Below are positions 55,371 to 63,986 of a stretch of 64,000 bases of DNA, one piece after another; positions within the stretch are counted from its first letter, which is position 1, and each line of letters opens with the position of its first letter. The notes below the pieces were generated by a model. It saw only the letters and a program-made list of their open reading frames with translations, made no database searches and was not told the DNA's origin. A program made the translations under genes and the position numbers. Origin of the DNA: Algimonas porphyrae. GTDB taxonomy: Bacteria; Pseudomonadota; Alphaproteobacteria; Caulobacterales; Maricaulaceae. The stretch covers positions 1,862,001 to 1,926,000 of the forward strand of contig NZ_CP163424.1 of assembly GCF_041429795.1 (NCBI RefSeq), read 5' to 3'.

Positions 55371-57281
55371 ATGTCCCCACCAAATAGTTTGAAGCAGGCC
55401 ACCGCACCGAGTGCCGGTACACGGCGCTGGCAGGGTCAAATTGAAGTTGGGCAAATCCTCACGGTCGCATCGTCTGAAGTCGTCATCTCGCTGAACAAGA
55501 CGATCATTCGTGATAATAAGCTGCATCTGGCGCAGATCGGCACCATTCTGAAAATTCTGACGAGCGACTCAATCGTCGTCGCGATGGTGTCATCCTTGGA
55601 GATTGGAGCGACCGATGATGACGGTCTGAATGATGGCTGCATGGCCAAGCTGAACATTCTGGGCGAGATCACGACGAACCCGACAACACGCGAGACAAAA
55701 TTTTTCCGGGGCGTTCGGACGTATCCGGTCCTGAACGAGGCGGTCTACACCATGTCGCCATCGGATCTGCAGCTGATTTTCGCGCGCGAACGCTCCGAAT
55801 GTATCGATATTGGTCGTTTGCAGCAGGACGGCTCGATCGTTGCTAAAGTTCGCACTGATGACATGCTGTCCAAACATTTTGCGATCATCGGTTCGACGGG
55901 CTCGGGTAAATCCTGCACGGTTGCCCTTGTGCTTCAGGCTATTCTGCGCAGCAATCCCGCCGGCCATATCGTGCTGTTCGATCCACATAATGAATATTCG
56001 AAAAGCTTCGGTGACCTTGCGGAGGTGATTACGGGGGAGACGCTCGACCTGCCGATCTGGATGTTTGACTTCGTTGAAACCGTCGAATTGCTGACGTCGG
56101 AAATCGAAGAACATGCCCGGGAGGAAGAAGAGATCCTTCACGATGCGATTCTCAAGGCGAAGCGCCTGTTCGAACGTGCCATGCAGCGTGGAGAAATCAC
56201 ATCCCAGGTCAAGCTGGACGATATTGAGCATGAACTGCAACGCGCGTCCCACATATCGCTGGACAGTCCGGTGCCCTATCGCATCCGCGATGTGGTCAAG
56301 CTGATCCATCACGATATGGGGAAACTCGAGAACAACTCGAACCTGCAGCCCTATAAGCGGTTGAAGCGGCGTATCGAAATGCTGATCGCCGATCCGCGTT
56401 ATGCCTTCATTTTTCGCAACCAGGCCAAACCACAGGCGCTGGAATCGATCATGGGCCGGATTTTCCGTCTGCCGGTCAATGGCAAGCCGATTTCCATTCT
56501 CGATTTCTCTTCAATTCCGTCCGAAACCCTCAATGTCGTCGTCTCCGTCGTCAGTCGTCTGGCCTTCGAACTCGCCAGCTGGTCAGAACGGCAAATACCA
56601 ATTCTACTCGTCTGTGAGGAGGCGCATCGTTACATTCCCCGTGACCCGAAGCTGGGCTTTCACGCGACCCGTCGGATTATATCGCGCATCGCGAAAGAAG
56701 GTCGGAAATATGGCGTATCGCTGGGCATCATCTCCCAGCGACCCTCTGAACTCGAACCGAGTACATTGTCACAATGTTCGACTATCTTCTCGATGCGTCT
56801 GACCAATGAAGTCGATCAGAACTTCGTTCGCGCCGCCGTTCCGGATGGTGCGACCGAGTTGTTGACTTTCCTGCCATCGCTCGGGACGGCGGAAGCCATG
56901 GTGTTCGGTGAGGCCGTCAATTTGCCGATGCGGGTCCTGCTGAACAATCTTCCCGAAGAATACAGGCCGCACAGTTCCAGTGCCTCCTTCTCTCAGCTTT
57001 GGCGGCGGGACACATCGACGCCAGAACTCATGGCGAAAGTCTATGGCAGCTGGAAGAGTCGTAGCCGAAACCCGGAGCATCACCAGACCGCACCGGTGCC
57101 TACGCAGCCTGCGCCCGGTCAGGTGCAAGGACAGCCCCACCATTCGCAAGGGCATATCCCAGTGGCGCAGCATCAGGGTGCGCCAGTTCGGCCAACGACG
57201 CCCGCACATCCCAATAGCAAGGCACAGGCGCTGAGCGACGTTCGCAATCTTCTGAATGCAGCGTTTCACAGGGATAGCTAG
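55371..57281 (+). CDS. HerA-like ATPase (DUF87 / HAS-barrel)
   Basis: 636 residues. An N-terminal HAS-barrel-like domain is followed by a RecA-like motor: Walker A GSTGSGKS at 174-181, Walker B ILLVCEEAHRY at about 405-415, and a C-terminal arginine-rich sensor region (SRIAKEGRKYGVSLGIISQRP). The last 75 or so residues are Gln/Pro/His-rich and probably disordered. HerA motors translocate DNA, often with a NurA nuclease; no NurA is in the window. ATG at 55371 with GAGGAA upstream. Confidence 0.85.
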   Translation: MSPPNSLKQATAPSAGTRRWQGQIEVGQILTVASSEVVISLNKTIIRDNKLHLAQIGTILKILTSDSIVVAMVSSLEIGATDDDGLNDGCMAKLNILGEITTNPTTRETKFFRGVRTYPVLNEAVYTMSPSDLQLIFARERSECIDIGRLQQDGSIVAKVRTDDMLSKHFAIIGSTGSGKSCTVALVLQAILRSNPAGHIVLFDPHNEYSKSFGDLAEVITGETLDLPIWMFDFVETVELLTSEIEEHAREEEEILHDAILKAKRLFERAMQRGEITSQVKLDDIEHELQRASHISLDSPVPYRIRDVVKLIHHDMGKLENNSNLQPYKRLKRRIEMLIADPRYAFIFRNQAKPQALESIMGRIFRLPVNGKPISILDFSSIPSETLNVVVSVVSRLAFELASWSERQIPILLVCEEAHRYIPRDPKLGFHATRRIISRIAKEGRKYGVSLGIISQRPSELEPSTLSQCSTIFSMRLTNEVDQNFVRAAVPDGATELLTFLPSLGTAEAMVFGEAVNLPMRVLLNNLPEEYRPHSSSASFSQLWRRDTSTPELMAKVYGSWKSRSRNPEHHQTAPVPTQPAPGQVQGQPHHSQGHIPVAQHQGAPVRPTTPAHPNSKAQALSDVRNLLNAAFHRDS

Positions 57282-57336
57282 GCGCGATATCGTTACGCAT
57301 CTTGCCAGCGAGGGCGGCGGCGGCTAACGCGCCTCT

Positions 57337-57642
57337 ATGTATGCTAAGATCTACAGACCGCGCCCATCGGCGATGAGTTCGGGCCGTGCAAACGCTCAGC
57401 ATTGGGTGCTCGAGTTCGACAGTGATGAACCACATGCGATCGATCCGCTCACAGGCAATGCCATTTCTACCGATACGCGTGAACAGATCCGCATGACGTT
57501 CGAAACGCTGGAAGAAGCCGTTGCCTTTGCGAAAGCGAATGATATGCCGCACCGCGTTCACGGATCGACCGATACGAAACGCATTCCGCGGTCCTATTCC
57601 GAGAATTTCGATTTCAATCGCAAGCTTCCCTGGACTCACTAG
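57337..57642 (+). CDS. NADH dehydrogenase accessory subunit, NDUFS4-like (ETC complex I)
   Basis: 101 residues. Matches the ETC_C1_NDUFA4/NDUFS4-like family found in alphaproteobacteria and mitochondria: NAQHWVLEFD, TFETLEEAVAFAKAND and RSYSENFDFNRKLPWTH in pieces. Supports assembly or stability of the complex I peripheral arm. It stands outside the nuo operon. Confidence 0.9.
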   Translation: MYAKIYRPRPSAMSSGRANAQHWVLEFDSDEPHAIDPLTGNAISTDTREQIRMTFETLEEAVAFAKANDMPHRVHGSTDTKRIPRSYSENFDFNRKLPWTH

Positions 57643-57660
57643 GTCACGAGCTTGCCAGTC

Positions 57661-57737
57661 GGCCCCGTAGCTCAACTGGATAGAGCAGCTGACTTCTAAT
57701 CTGCAGGTTGGGGGTTCAAGTCCTCCCGGGGTCGCCA
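57661..57737 (+). tRNA. tRNA-Arg (anticodon TCT), with a mismatch in the anticodon stem
   Basis: 77 nt with encoded CCA. Acceptor GGCCCCG/CGGGGTC, D arm GCTC/GAGC, loop CTTCTAA gives anticodon TCT for AGA and AGG. The anticodon stem GCTGA/TCTGC has a T-T mismatch at the 29:41 pair (57690 and 57702). T arm GGGGG TTCAAGT CCTCC. A T-rich run follows the gene. Confidence 0.93.
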
Positions 57738-57755
57738 ATTTTTTCTTATGCAAGA

Positions 57756-58736
57756 TCAGCCGGGTCTTTGGCCAGGGTCTGAAAGCTGGGCATCGATGAA
57801 GTCGAGGAAGGCGGGCCAGTCTTCCTTGACGACCCCATGTGTGCCGGGTCTCAACCAGTAGGCTTTACCATCCTTTGGGCGGAAGTCTGATGGCGACGCG
57901 GCTGGAAAGTGTGCTCCCCAAGCGACTTTGGCTTCCTTGAACGCACCCCATGGGTCGGACCAGACGTCGCGACGCGCATTACCGAGCAGGACGGGTTTAT
58001 CAAACAGACGGGCGAGAAGGTCAGCGGGTGTGACACCGAGACTAGTGAGATCTTCGACATAGTGAGACGCGCCAGGTCCGGCCCAGTGCGGATAGGCATC
58101 GACCATGGCTTTCAGGGACTCGCCAGTGCCATCATTCAATGTCGATGCACCGAGTGTGCCGCTTTGATGCGCAATGACCATGTCGATACGATCAGAGACG
58201 GCTCCGGCAAGAAGGGCCGTCTTGCCGAATCGGGAATGGCCATAGGCGATCATAGTGCGATCCGGACCATCGGCCTCGATCGTCTCGGCAGCGACGTCGA
58301 AGAGGCTCGCCCATACTGACAATGCACCGGGGCGTTCAGCGTCATCGGGAAACAGATCACTCAGCGTTCTCAGGCCCGCCTGAGCGTTATCGGGAACGAA
58401 CTGGCTCGGATAGAGTGCGGCAAAACCGTAACCGCGTTCTATGATAAGTTCGAGCGGCGGCTTGACGATGTAGCGGCCGAATATCTGCGTCATCACCCCG
58501 CCCATAAAACCGCCTCCAGAACAGTCGAAGCCTGTCGCTGACGGGGCGGACACGCCTTCCAGCGGGACAACGTTGTTATTGGGGCAGAAATTCTGACTGA
58601 TAATAACAGGCGCGTCAGCACGGTTGAGAGGCAGCAGCGCGACCAGATCGATATCGCGCTGAACGGCACCATAACCGATCCGCAAGCGCCACTGGATCAG
58701 ATGGGCCGTGCCAGACAAGGCTGCATCGTCAATCAC
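57756..58736 (-). CDS. CE15 glucuronoyl-esterase-like alpha/beta hydrolase (C-terminal part of a split gene)
   Basis: 326 residues from GTG at 58736. Serine hydrolase with nucleophile in GHSRFGK (Ser168), the pattern of CE15 carbohydrate esterases, and a late catalytic His in RPGTHGVVKED. The same reading frame continues upstream past a TGA at 58740-58742 into a lipoprotein signal and a segment WQRLEERLYGPLA that matches the CE15 N-terminal region. So this ORF is the larger part of one interrupted gene. Whether it is still translated from GTG is unknown. Confidence 0.75.
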   Translation of the reverse strand: MIDDAALSGTAHLIQWRLRIGYGAVQRDIDLVALLPLNRADAPVIISQNFCPNNNVVPLEGVSAPSATGFDCSGGGFMGGVMTQIFGRYIVKPPLELIIERGYGFAALYPSQFVPDNAQAGLRTLSDLFPDDAERPGALSVWASLFDVAAETIEADGPDRTMIAYGHSRFGKTALLAGAVSDRIDMVIAHQSGTLGASTLNDGTGESLKAMVDAYPHWAGPGASHYVEDLTSLGVTPADLLARLFDKPVLLGNARRDVWSDPWGAFKEAKVAWGAHFPAASPSDFRPKDGKAYWLRPGTHGVVKEDWPAFLDFIDAQLSDPGQRPG

Positions 58737-58739
58737 GGA

Positions 58740-58943
58740 TCAACTCAACACCTCGACCGCCGGCTGAAGGGCGAGCGGGCCGTATAAACGCTCTTCCAGT
58801 CGCTGCCAGGCGAGGGGTTCGGGTAGCAATGTGTAGGTGGGTTGCGTCCACCCGCGCGGCAGATCCGTGGGTGCCTGCTTGAGCAGGGTTCTCGCCGCCG
58901 TACAGGAGCCGAGCATCAACACAGCCCCAATGATGCACAACAT
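58740..58943 (-). pseudogene. N-terminal fragment of the CE15-like gene
   Basis: In the same frame as the 326-residue ORF and ending in TGA at 58740-58742. It starts at ATG 58943 (or a nearby alternative), gives a lipoprotein signal CIIGAVLMLGSC followed by RTLLKQAPTDLPRGW and PEPLAWQRLEERLYG. The YG-containing stretch is where CE15 proteins usually begin. Confidence 0.6.
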
Positions 58944-58962
58944 CAAAGTCGCGCGCAGATAA

Positions 58963-60108
58963 TCAATCCAGCGTCGCAAGCGCCTGTTCCACGTCAGAGA
59001 TAAGGTCTTCGACGGCTTCCAGCCCGCAGGCGAAGCGGACGATCGGACCATCCAGCGCTTCACCGAATTTCCGTTTCAGCTGCGGATCGCAATGAATGGC
59101 CAGGCTTTCAAAGCCGCCATAGGAATAACCGATCCCGAATAGTTCGAGCGCATTGATGAATTGGTTCACTTGGGCCGTCGAGCAGGGCGCGAGCTCGACA
59201 CTGAACAGGCAACCGCCGCCACTGAAATCACGCTGCCAGAGGGCATGATCCGGATGGGATTCCAGCACAGGATGGAGTACGCGCCGGATCTGGCCTTTCT
59301 CTGTCAGCCACCGGGCCAAAACTTCGCTCGTTCGCGCCTGCTGTTCGAACCGTGTCACGACGGACCGGAAACCGCGCAGGACCTGATAGGCATCATCGGA
59401 CGCGCTTGCCACGCCCATTTGTTTGGCCGTTGCAGCAATCTGTTCGCCATGTCTTGGATCAGCGCAGATCGCGGCCCCGTAAAGAAGATCGCCATGGCCA
59501 CCGAAATATTTAGTAGCGGAATGGGTCGATATGTCGGCGCCGAGTATAAGCGGATTCAGAGACAGGCCTGCTGACCATGTATTGTCGATAATGGAGATAA
59601 CACCCCGGTCCCGTGCAGATGAGCAGATGGCTGGAACATCCTGAATTTCAAACGTCAACGACCCCGGGCTTTCCAGTAAAACAATAGATGTATTGTCACG
59701 GATCAGATCAGCGATCCCGGCCCCGATGCGCGGGTCGTACAGCTCCGTCTCGACACCCATCCGTTTCAGATAGGTCTGGCAGAAATAGCGGGTCGGACCA
59801 TAGACGCTGTCGGTCAGTAGCAGGTGATCACCGGGCTTTACGAAGGCCAGAATTGGTTGCGTGCAGGCCATGACACCGGACGGGTAAAGCTGGCAGCTCT
59901 TGCCGCCTTCCAGCTCCAGAAAGAGTTCGCACAGCGCGTCATGCACCCCCGAACCGTGCCGGCCATAGCCGCGAATATCTGTGCGATAGAGATCTTCGGC
60001 CCGATTGAAAAGAAGGGTTGAAGCGCGCTGCACTGGCGGATTGACGGGCGTTCCAAGGCCGGGCTTGGGCCGGCCCAGATGCACGAAACGTGTGGACTTG
60101 TCTGTCAT
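58963..60108 (-). CDS. metC: Cystathionine beta-lyase
   Basis: 381 residues. PLP lysine in STHSATKYFGGHGDLLYGA; the gamma-family pattern YPSGVMACTQPI and SIIDNTWSAGL are consistent with MetC, which makes homocysteine from cystathionine. Start ATG at 60108 overlaps the stop of sseA, so cysK-like, sseA and metC form one leftward operon. Confidence 0.9.
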   Translation of the reverse strand: MTDKSTRFVHLGRPKPGLGTPVNPPVQRASTLLFNRAEDLYRTDIRGYGRHGSGVHDALCELFLELEGGKSCQLYPSGVMACTQPILAFVKPGDHLLLTDSVYGPTRYFCQTYLKRMGVETELYDPRIGAGIADLIRDNTSIVLLESPGSLTFEIQDVPAICSSARDRGVISIIDNTWSAGLSLNPLILGADISTHSATKYFGGHGDLLYGAAICADPRHGEQIAATAKQMGVASASDDAYQVLRGFRSVVTRFEQQARTSEVLARWLTEKGQIRRVLHPVLESHPDHALWQRDFSGGGCLFSVELAPCSTAQVNQFINALELFGIGYSYGGFESLAIHCDPQLKRKFGEALDGPIVRFACGLEAVEDLISDVEQALATLD

Positions 60109-60872
60109 GACCCGGTTTCGATCGGGCAGGTCGGGTCAGTTCCCCATTCGGCCCAAGACCCTTGATAGACTTGAACGTTCTCCGCGCCGCATCGGGTCAA
60201 GGCGAAGGCGAGACCCGAGGCGGTGACACCGGACCCGCAACTTGTGATGACTGGTCGTGACAGATCGACGCCAGATTGCTGGAAGAGGGCTCGCAAATCA
60301 TCGGCAGCGTGAAAGGTACGACCGGATTTCAAAGAGCCGAACGGTACGTTCACGCTCCCAGGAATATGTCCGGCGCGGCATTCGGGGCGAGGCTCAGCTG
60401 CCGTACCCGCAAATCGTCCCGGAGGGCGCGCGTCCAGTATCTGCACCGTGGTGCCCAGCGCAGCCAATACATCATCCCGCGTCGCGTTCATGTCAGACGG
60501 ATTAGCGGACGGCTTGAACGTGACCGGATCACGGGTAGGGACGTCAGCCTGCGTCGCACCCCAGCCTTCGACAAGCGTTACGTCGGATCCATGCGAACGA
60601 AGCAACCACCAGATCCACGGCGCCGAAAACAATCCTGCGCGGTCATACACAGCCATCCGCGCCTCACCGGTCAGTCCGGCCTGACCAAAGGCGTCGGCGC
60701 TGGCGGTTAGACGCTGAGCAATAGGGGCCGCCTTGATGGAGTTTGTGTCAATCGACGTCGCCGTCGCGGTGAGATAGTTGTCTAGTGGGTCGGTTCGTCC
60801 GGGCATGACCCATGTGGCGTCAATCAATGTGTAGTTATCATCAATATCAGATGGTTGGACAGATAAGGTCAT
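60105..60872 (-). CDS. sseA: 3-mercaptopyruvate sulfurtransferase (rhodanese-type, SseA)
   Basis: 255 residues of two rhodanese domains. The active cysteine is in the C-terminal domain loop CGSGVTAS. The N-terminal domain is catalytically empty, as usual. SseA transfers sulfur from 3-mercaptopyruvate. It overlaps cysK-like upstream and metC downstream by 4 bp each. Confidence 0.9.
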   Translation of the reverse strand: MTLSVQPSDIDDNYTLIDATWVMPGRTDPLDNYLTATATSIDTNSIKAAPIAQRLTASADAFGQAGLTGEARMAVYDRAGLFSAPWIWWLLRSHGSDVTLVEGWGATQADVPTRDPVTFKPSANPSDMNATRDDVLAALGTTVQILDARPPGRFAGTAAEPRPECRAGHIPGSVNVPFGSLKSGRTFHAADDLRALFQQSGVDLSRPVITSCGSGVTASGLAFALTRCGAENVQVYQGSWAEWGTDPTCPIETGS

Positions 60873-61864
60873 AGCCAGCTCGGCACGGGAAGACCGCGTT
60901 CTCTCAGAAATTCAGGATTGTAGACTTTGGACTGATAACGTTGCCCGTAATCGCAGAGAATCGTGACAATCGTGTGCCCTGGACCCATCTCACGAGCCAT
61001 ATGGATCGCTCCGGCAATGTTGATCCCCGATGATCCGCCGAGACAGATCCCTTCCAGCTGGTTCAACTCGAAAATGATCTGCAGTGCTTCCGTGTCGCTG
61101 ATACGGTAGGCGCGATCGACGATAATATCCTGTAGATTCGCCGTGATCCGCCCCTGACCGATCCCTTCCGTGATCGAATTGCCGTCCGATTCCAGCTCAC
61201 CATGGTCGAAATAGGCAAACATCTTTGACCCATGCGGATCGGCCACGCCGATCTGGATGTCTGGGTTCTTTGCTTTCAGCCCGATCGACATACCCCCCAA
61301 TGTGCCGCCAGATCCGACAGAGCAGACAAAGCCGTCGACTGCCCCTTCTGTCTGAGCCCAGATTTCTTTAGACGTGCTGTCGATATGCGCCTGACGATTG
61401 GCAGTATTGTCGAACTGGTTGGCCCAGACCGCACCGTTGGGCTCCGTCTCGTTCAGCTCCGAGGCCAGACGTTCGGAAACATGCACATAGTTGCCGGGAT
61501 TGGCGTAGGGAACAGCATCGACTTCGATAAGTTCTGCGCCGAGGAGCTTGACGGCATCCTTCTTTTCCTGGCTCTGCGTGCGTGGCATCACGATCTTGCA
61601 GCGATAACCCAGCGCCGAGCAGACCATCGCTAGGCCGATGCCTGTATTGCCGGCTGTTCCTTCGACCACGACGCCGCCAGGTCGCAATACCCCACGCGCT
61701 TCGGCATCTTTGACGATCCACAGGGCTGCCCTGTCCTTGACCGACTGGCCAGGGTTCAAAAACTCGGCTTTGCCGTAGATCTCACACCCCGTCATCTTGG
61801 AGGCATCCTGCAATTTCAGCAGCGGCGTATTGCCAATCAGATCGATGACGGACGAGGCTTTCAT
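60869..61864 (-). CDS. cysK: Cysteine synthase family protein
   Basis: 331 residues. PLP lysine in NPGQSVKDRAAL, substrate loop VEGTAGNTGIGLA and the glycine-rich GSGGTLGGMS. The loop reads EGTAGNTG where CysK has SGNTG, which places it in a neighbouring subgroup (cysteine synthase or cystathionine beta-synthase-like). Makes cysteine from O-acetylserine and sulfide (or a related reaction). First gene of the operon with sseA and metC. Start ATG at 61864. Confidence 0.88.
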   Translation of the reverse strand: MKASSVIDLIGNTPLLKLQDASKMTGCEIYGKAEFLNPGQSVKDRAALWIVKDAEARGVLRPGGVVVEGTAGNTGIGLAMVCSALGYRCKIVMPRTQSQEKKDAVKLLGAELIEVDAVPYANPGNYVHVSERLASELNETEPNGAVWANQFDNTANRQAHIDSTSKEIWAQTEGAVDGFVCSVGSGGTLGGMSIGLKAKNPDIQIGVADPHGSKMFAYFDHGELESDGNSITEGIGQGRITANLQDIIVDRAYRISDTEALQIIFELNQLEGICLGGSSGINIAGAIHMAREMGPGHTIVTILCDYGQRYQSKVYNPEFLRERGLPVPSWL

Positions 61865-61897
61865 GCAGAGCGTCTTGCCAGTACGCCCGCGCTATTT

Positions 61898-63154
61898 CTA
61901 CCGTTTATCCGCATCAGGAAATTGTGATGTCGGCGGGCGGTCCTGGGCAGGCACGACCGGACTGTCATCGACATCGATCACTGACAGTTCATCGAGCCGC
62001 TGGACACGTTTGGGCAGTGATCCCGTCTCGACCAGCGCCGTCACCCGTTGCAGAGCATTCTGACGTAAATCTTCGTAGAACAGGTTGGAGGGCAAGGTCC
62101 GGAATTTGGCCCCGATTTGAATGGGTCGCCGTAGTGAGCGAGAGCGCGGTTTGTCGACCAGCAGGACGCCGTCCTGGCATTGCGCACCAACCTGATTGGG
62201 CCGAGCTGCCGGGCGTATATCGGGCTCAAGGCCTTCCGCGGCGACACCGCCCAGATGCAGACGTTCCGGGGCGTAATCCTCGCTTCGCGTCCAGGTTAGC
62301 GGATTGATACAGACGAGGGACCGTCCGCTTACGCTTTGAAAACCATCGCCATCATGGACCAATAGACGCTCCGTGAACCGGTCAGCGATCCCGTCTTCGC
62401 CGGGCATGACCATACCGAAGGCCGCGACGCAATTCGTATCGGACGCGGTTTCGCAGGGCGTCAACGGTGCCAGCGATTGGTCGAACAGGTCCTCGGGCAG
62501 GGGATAATCGATCACATAAGCGACAGCCAGTCGCGCACGCAACGCCTCATCTTGCGCGAAAAAGTCGTGCAGAAGGCGGATCAGATGCGACGCCCCCTGA
62601 TTATGTCCGGCCAGCACAATGGGGCGCTCCGGCGGGCTTTGCGTCAGAAAGACACGAAAGGCCCGCTTGACGTCCTGGTAGGCGAAATCCTGAGCGAGGC
62701 GGGCATCCTCGCGCGTAGTCATGTAGCTATAGAGCGAGGCCTGACGATAGAAGGGCGCAAACAGGCGGCCCGCATCACCATATGGCACCACATAATTGGG
62801 CCGGACGATCCGTTCGAGCTTGTTCTTCCGACGCAAATCGTCGCTCGGGAGAACATAATGTTCGCCGCCCCGGTAAACGCTGGGCACAACAACGAAGACG
62901 TCACCTGGAACGTCGAGCGTATAGGGATCGACCGAAAGGTCCGGCTGGCTCAACCAGCTGTCCGCCAAAGCATAGTTCGGTGCGTCCGGTGGATCATAGG
63001 TCTGGAAAGGCTGGCGTGGGTCTTGAATCGTCTGAAAAATATCGTCGCGATAAATCCAGGCGAGCGTGCCTGCGATGATCAATGTCGCGACCACACCGCC
63101 CAGTATGATCTGCCAGAAAGCAAATCGACTCGTCGATTGGGAAGCTGCGCTCAT
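61898..63154 (-). CDS. DUF3089-type alpha/beta hydrolase-fold protein with altered nucleophile
   Basis: 418 residues. One N-terminal membrane segment (about 14-34) then a periplasmic alpha/beta hydrolase-fold domain. The nucleophile elbow reads LAGHNQGAS: in homologues the Asn (residue 185, codon 62600-62602) is Ser (GHSQG). The sequence DVFVVVPSVYRGG and the DUF3089 pattern around GHxQG support the family. The C-terminal tail is rich in Pro/Asp. Divergent from the DUF502 gene. Confidence 0.75.
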   Translation of the reverse strand: MSAASQSTSRFAFWQIILGGVVATLIIAGTLAWIYRDDIFQTIQDPRQPFQTYDPPDAPNYALADSWLSQPDLSVDPYTLDVPGDVFVVVPSVYRGGEHYVLPSDDLRRKNKLERIVRPNYVVPYGDAGRLFAPFYRQASLYSYMTTREDARLAQDFAYQDVKRAFRVFLTQSPPERPIVLAGHNQGASHLIRLLHDFFAQDEALRARLAVAYVIDYPLPEDLFDQSLAPLTPCETASDTNCVAAFGMVMPGEDGIADRFTERLLVHDGDGFQSVSGRSLVCINPLTWTRSEDYAPERLHLGGVAAEGLEPDIRPAARPNQVGAQCQDGVLLVDKPRSRSLRRPIQIGAKFRTLPSNLFYEDLRQNALQRVTALVETGSLPKRVQRLDELSVIDVDDSPVVPAQDRPPTSQFPDADKR

Positions 63155-63245
63155 CCGTCATCTATTGCGCTTCCAGCTTTGCAAGGGAAGTCCCATCGGT
63201 CATAAGCGACGCACGGTTGGGCGAGTGAGAGGCAAGGCAAGAGCG

Positions 63246-63986
63246 ATGAGCAGCGCGCATCCTGAGATCAAGGTCGTTCCGAAGGCCGGACGTTTCCGTC
63301 TGTTTCGCTGGTTGCGCAATCGCTTTATCGCAGGCGTTCTGGTCGCCTTACCTATCGTGGCGGTTATCTGGCTCCTCAGCAAACTGATCGGCACGATCGA
63401 TAATGCGGTCTGGAGCATCGTTCCGCCGCAACTCGACCCCTCCAACTACTGGGACTTTCCCTTCTGGGGCCTGTCGCTAGTTATCGCGGTTTTTGGCCTG
63501 ACACTTTTGGGAATTTTCGCGTCGAATCAGGTTGGGACAAGCGTGTTGCGGACAGGGGAGTCGATCCTGGCGCGTGTTCCCGTGATTTCGCCGATCTATA
63601 ATGGCATCAAGCAAATCCTGAACACGATCGCGCAACAGAAAGACCGGGCCTTCCGCGATGTGTGTCTGATCGAATATCCTCGTAAAGGCATTTGGGCGAT
63701 CGGCTTCGTCACAGCTGATCTATCCGGCGCGCCTGAAAAGGAGCTCAGTCCGAACGGGAAGGATTACGTCTGTGTCTTTGTTCCGACGACGCCTAACCCG
63801 ACATCGGGCTTCCTGCTGTTTGTCCCAACTGATGAGATCAAACTGCTGGATATGACGCCGGAAGAGGGCGCCAAGATGATCATTTCAGGCGGCATGGTAT
63901 CATCCAATGAAGCGCTTGAGCAATATGTCGCCAAGAAGCCGACTGTCCCGCTCAGTGACGAAACACTGAGCGAGCCCAAGCCCTAA
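63246..63986 (+). CDS. DUF502 family membrane protein
   Basis: 246 residues from the ATG at 63246 (AGGCAAGAG upstream); the longer frame into the DUF3089 promoter is rejected. Two membrane segments (about 28-50 and 73-95), then VPVISPIYNGIKQILNTI and PTTPNPTSGFLLFVP, the DUF502 core. Its function is unknown; related plant proteins are called COV. Ends close to the window edge. Confidence 0.88.
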   Translation: MSSAHPEIKVVPKAGRFRLFRWLRNRFIAGVLVALPIVAVIWLLSKLIGTIDNAVWSIVPPQLDPSNYWDFPFWGLSLVIAVFGLTLLGIFASNQVGTSVLRTGESILARVPVISPIYNGIKQILNTIAQQKDRAFRDVCLIEYPRKGIWAIGFVTADLSGAPEKELSPNGKDYVCVFVPTTPNPTSGFLLFVPTDEIKLLDMTPEEGAKMIISGGMVSSNEALEQYVAKKPTVPLSDETLSEPKP

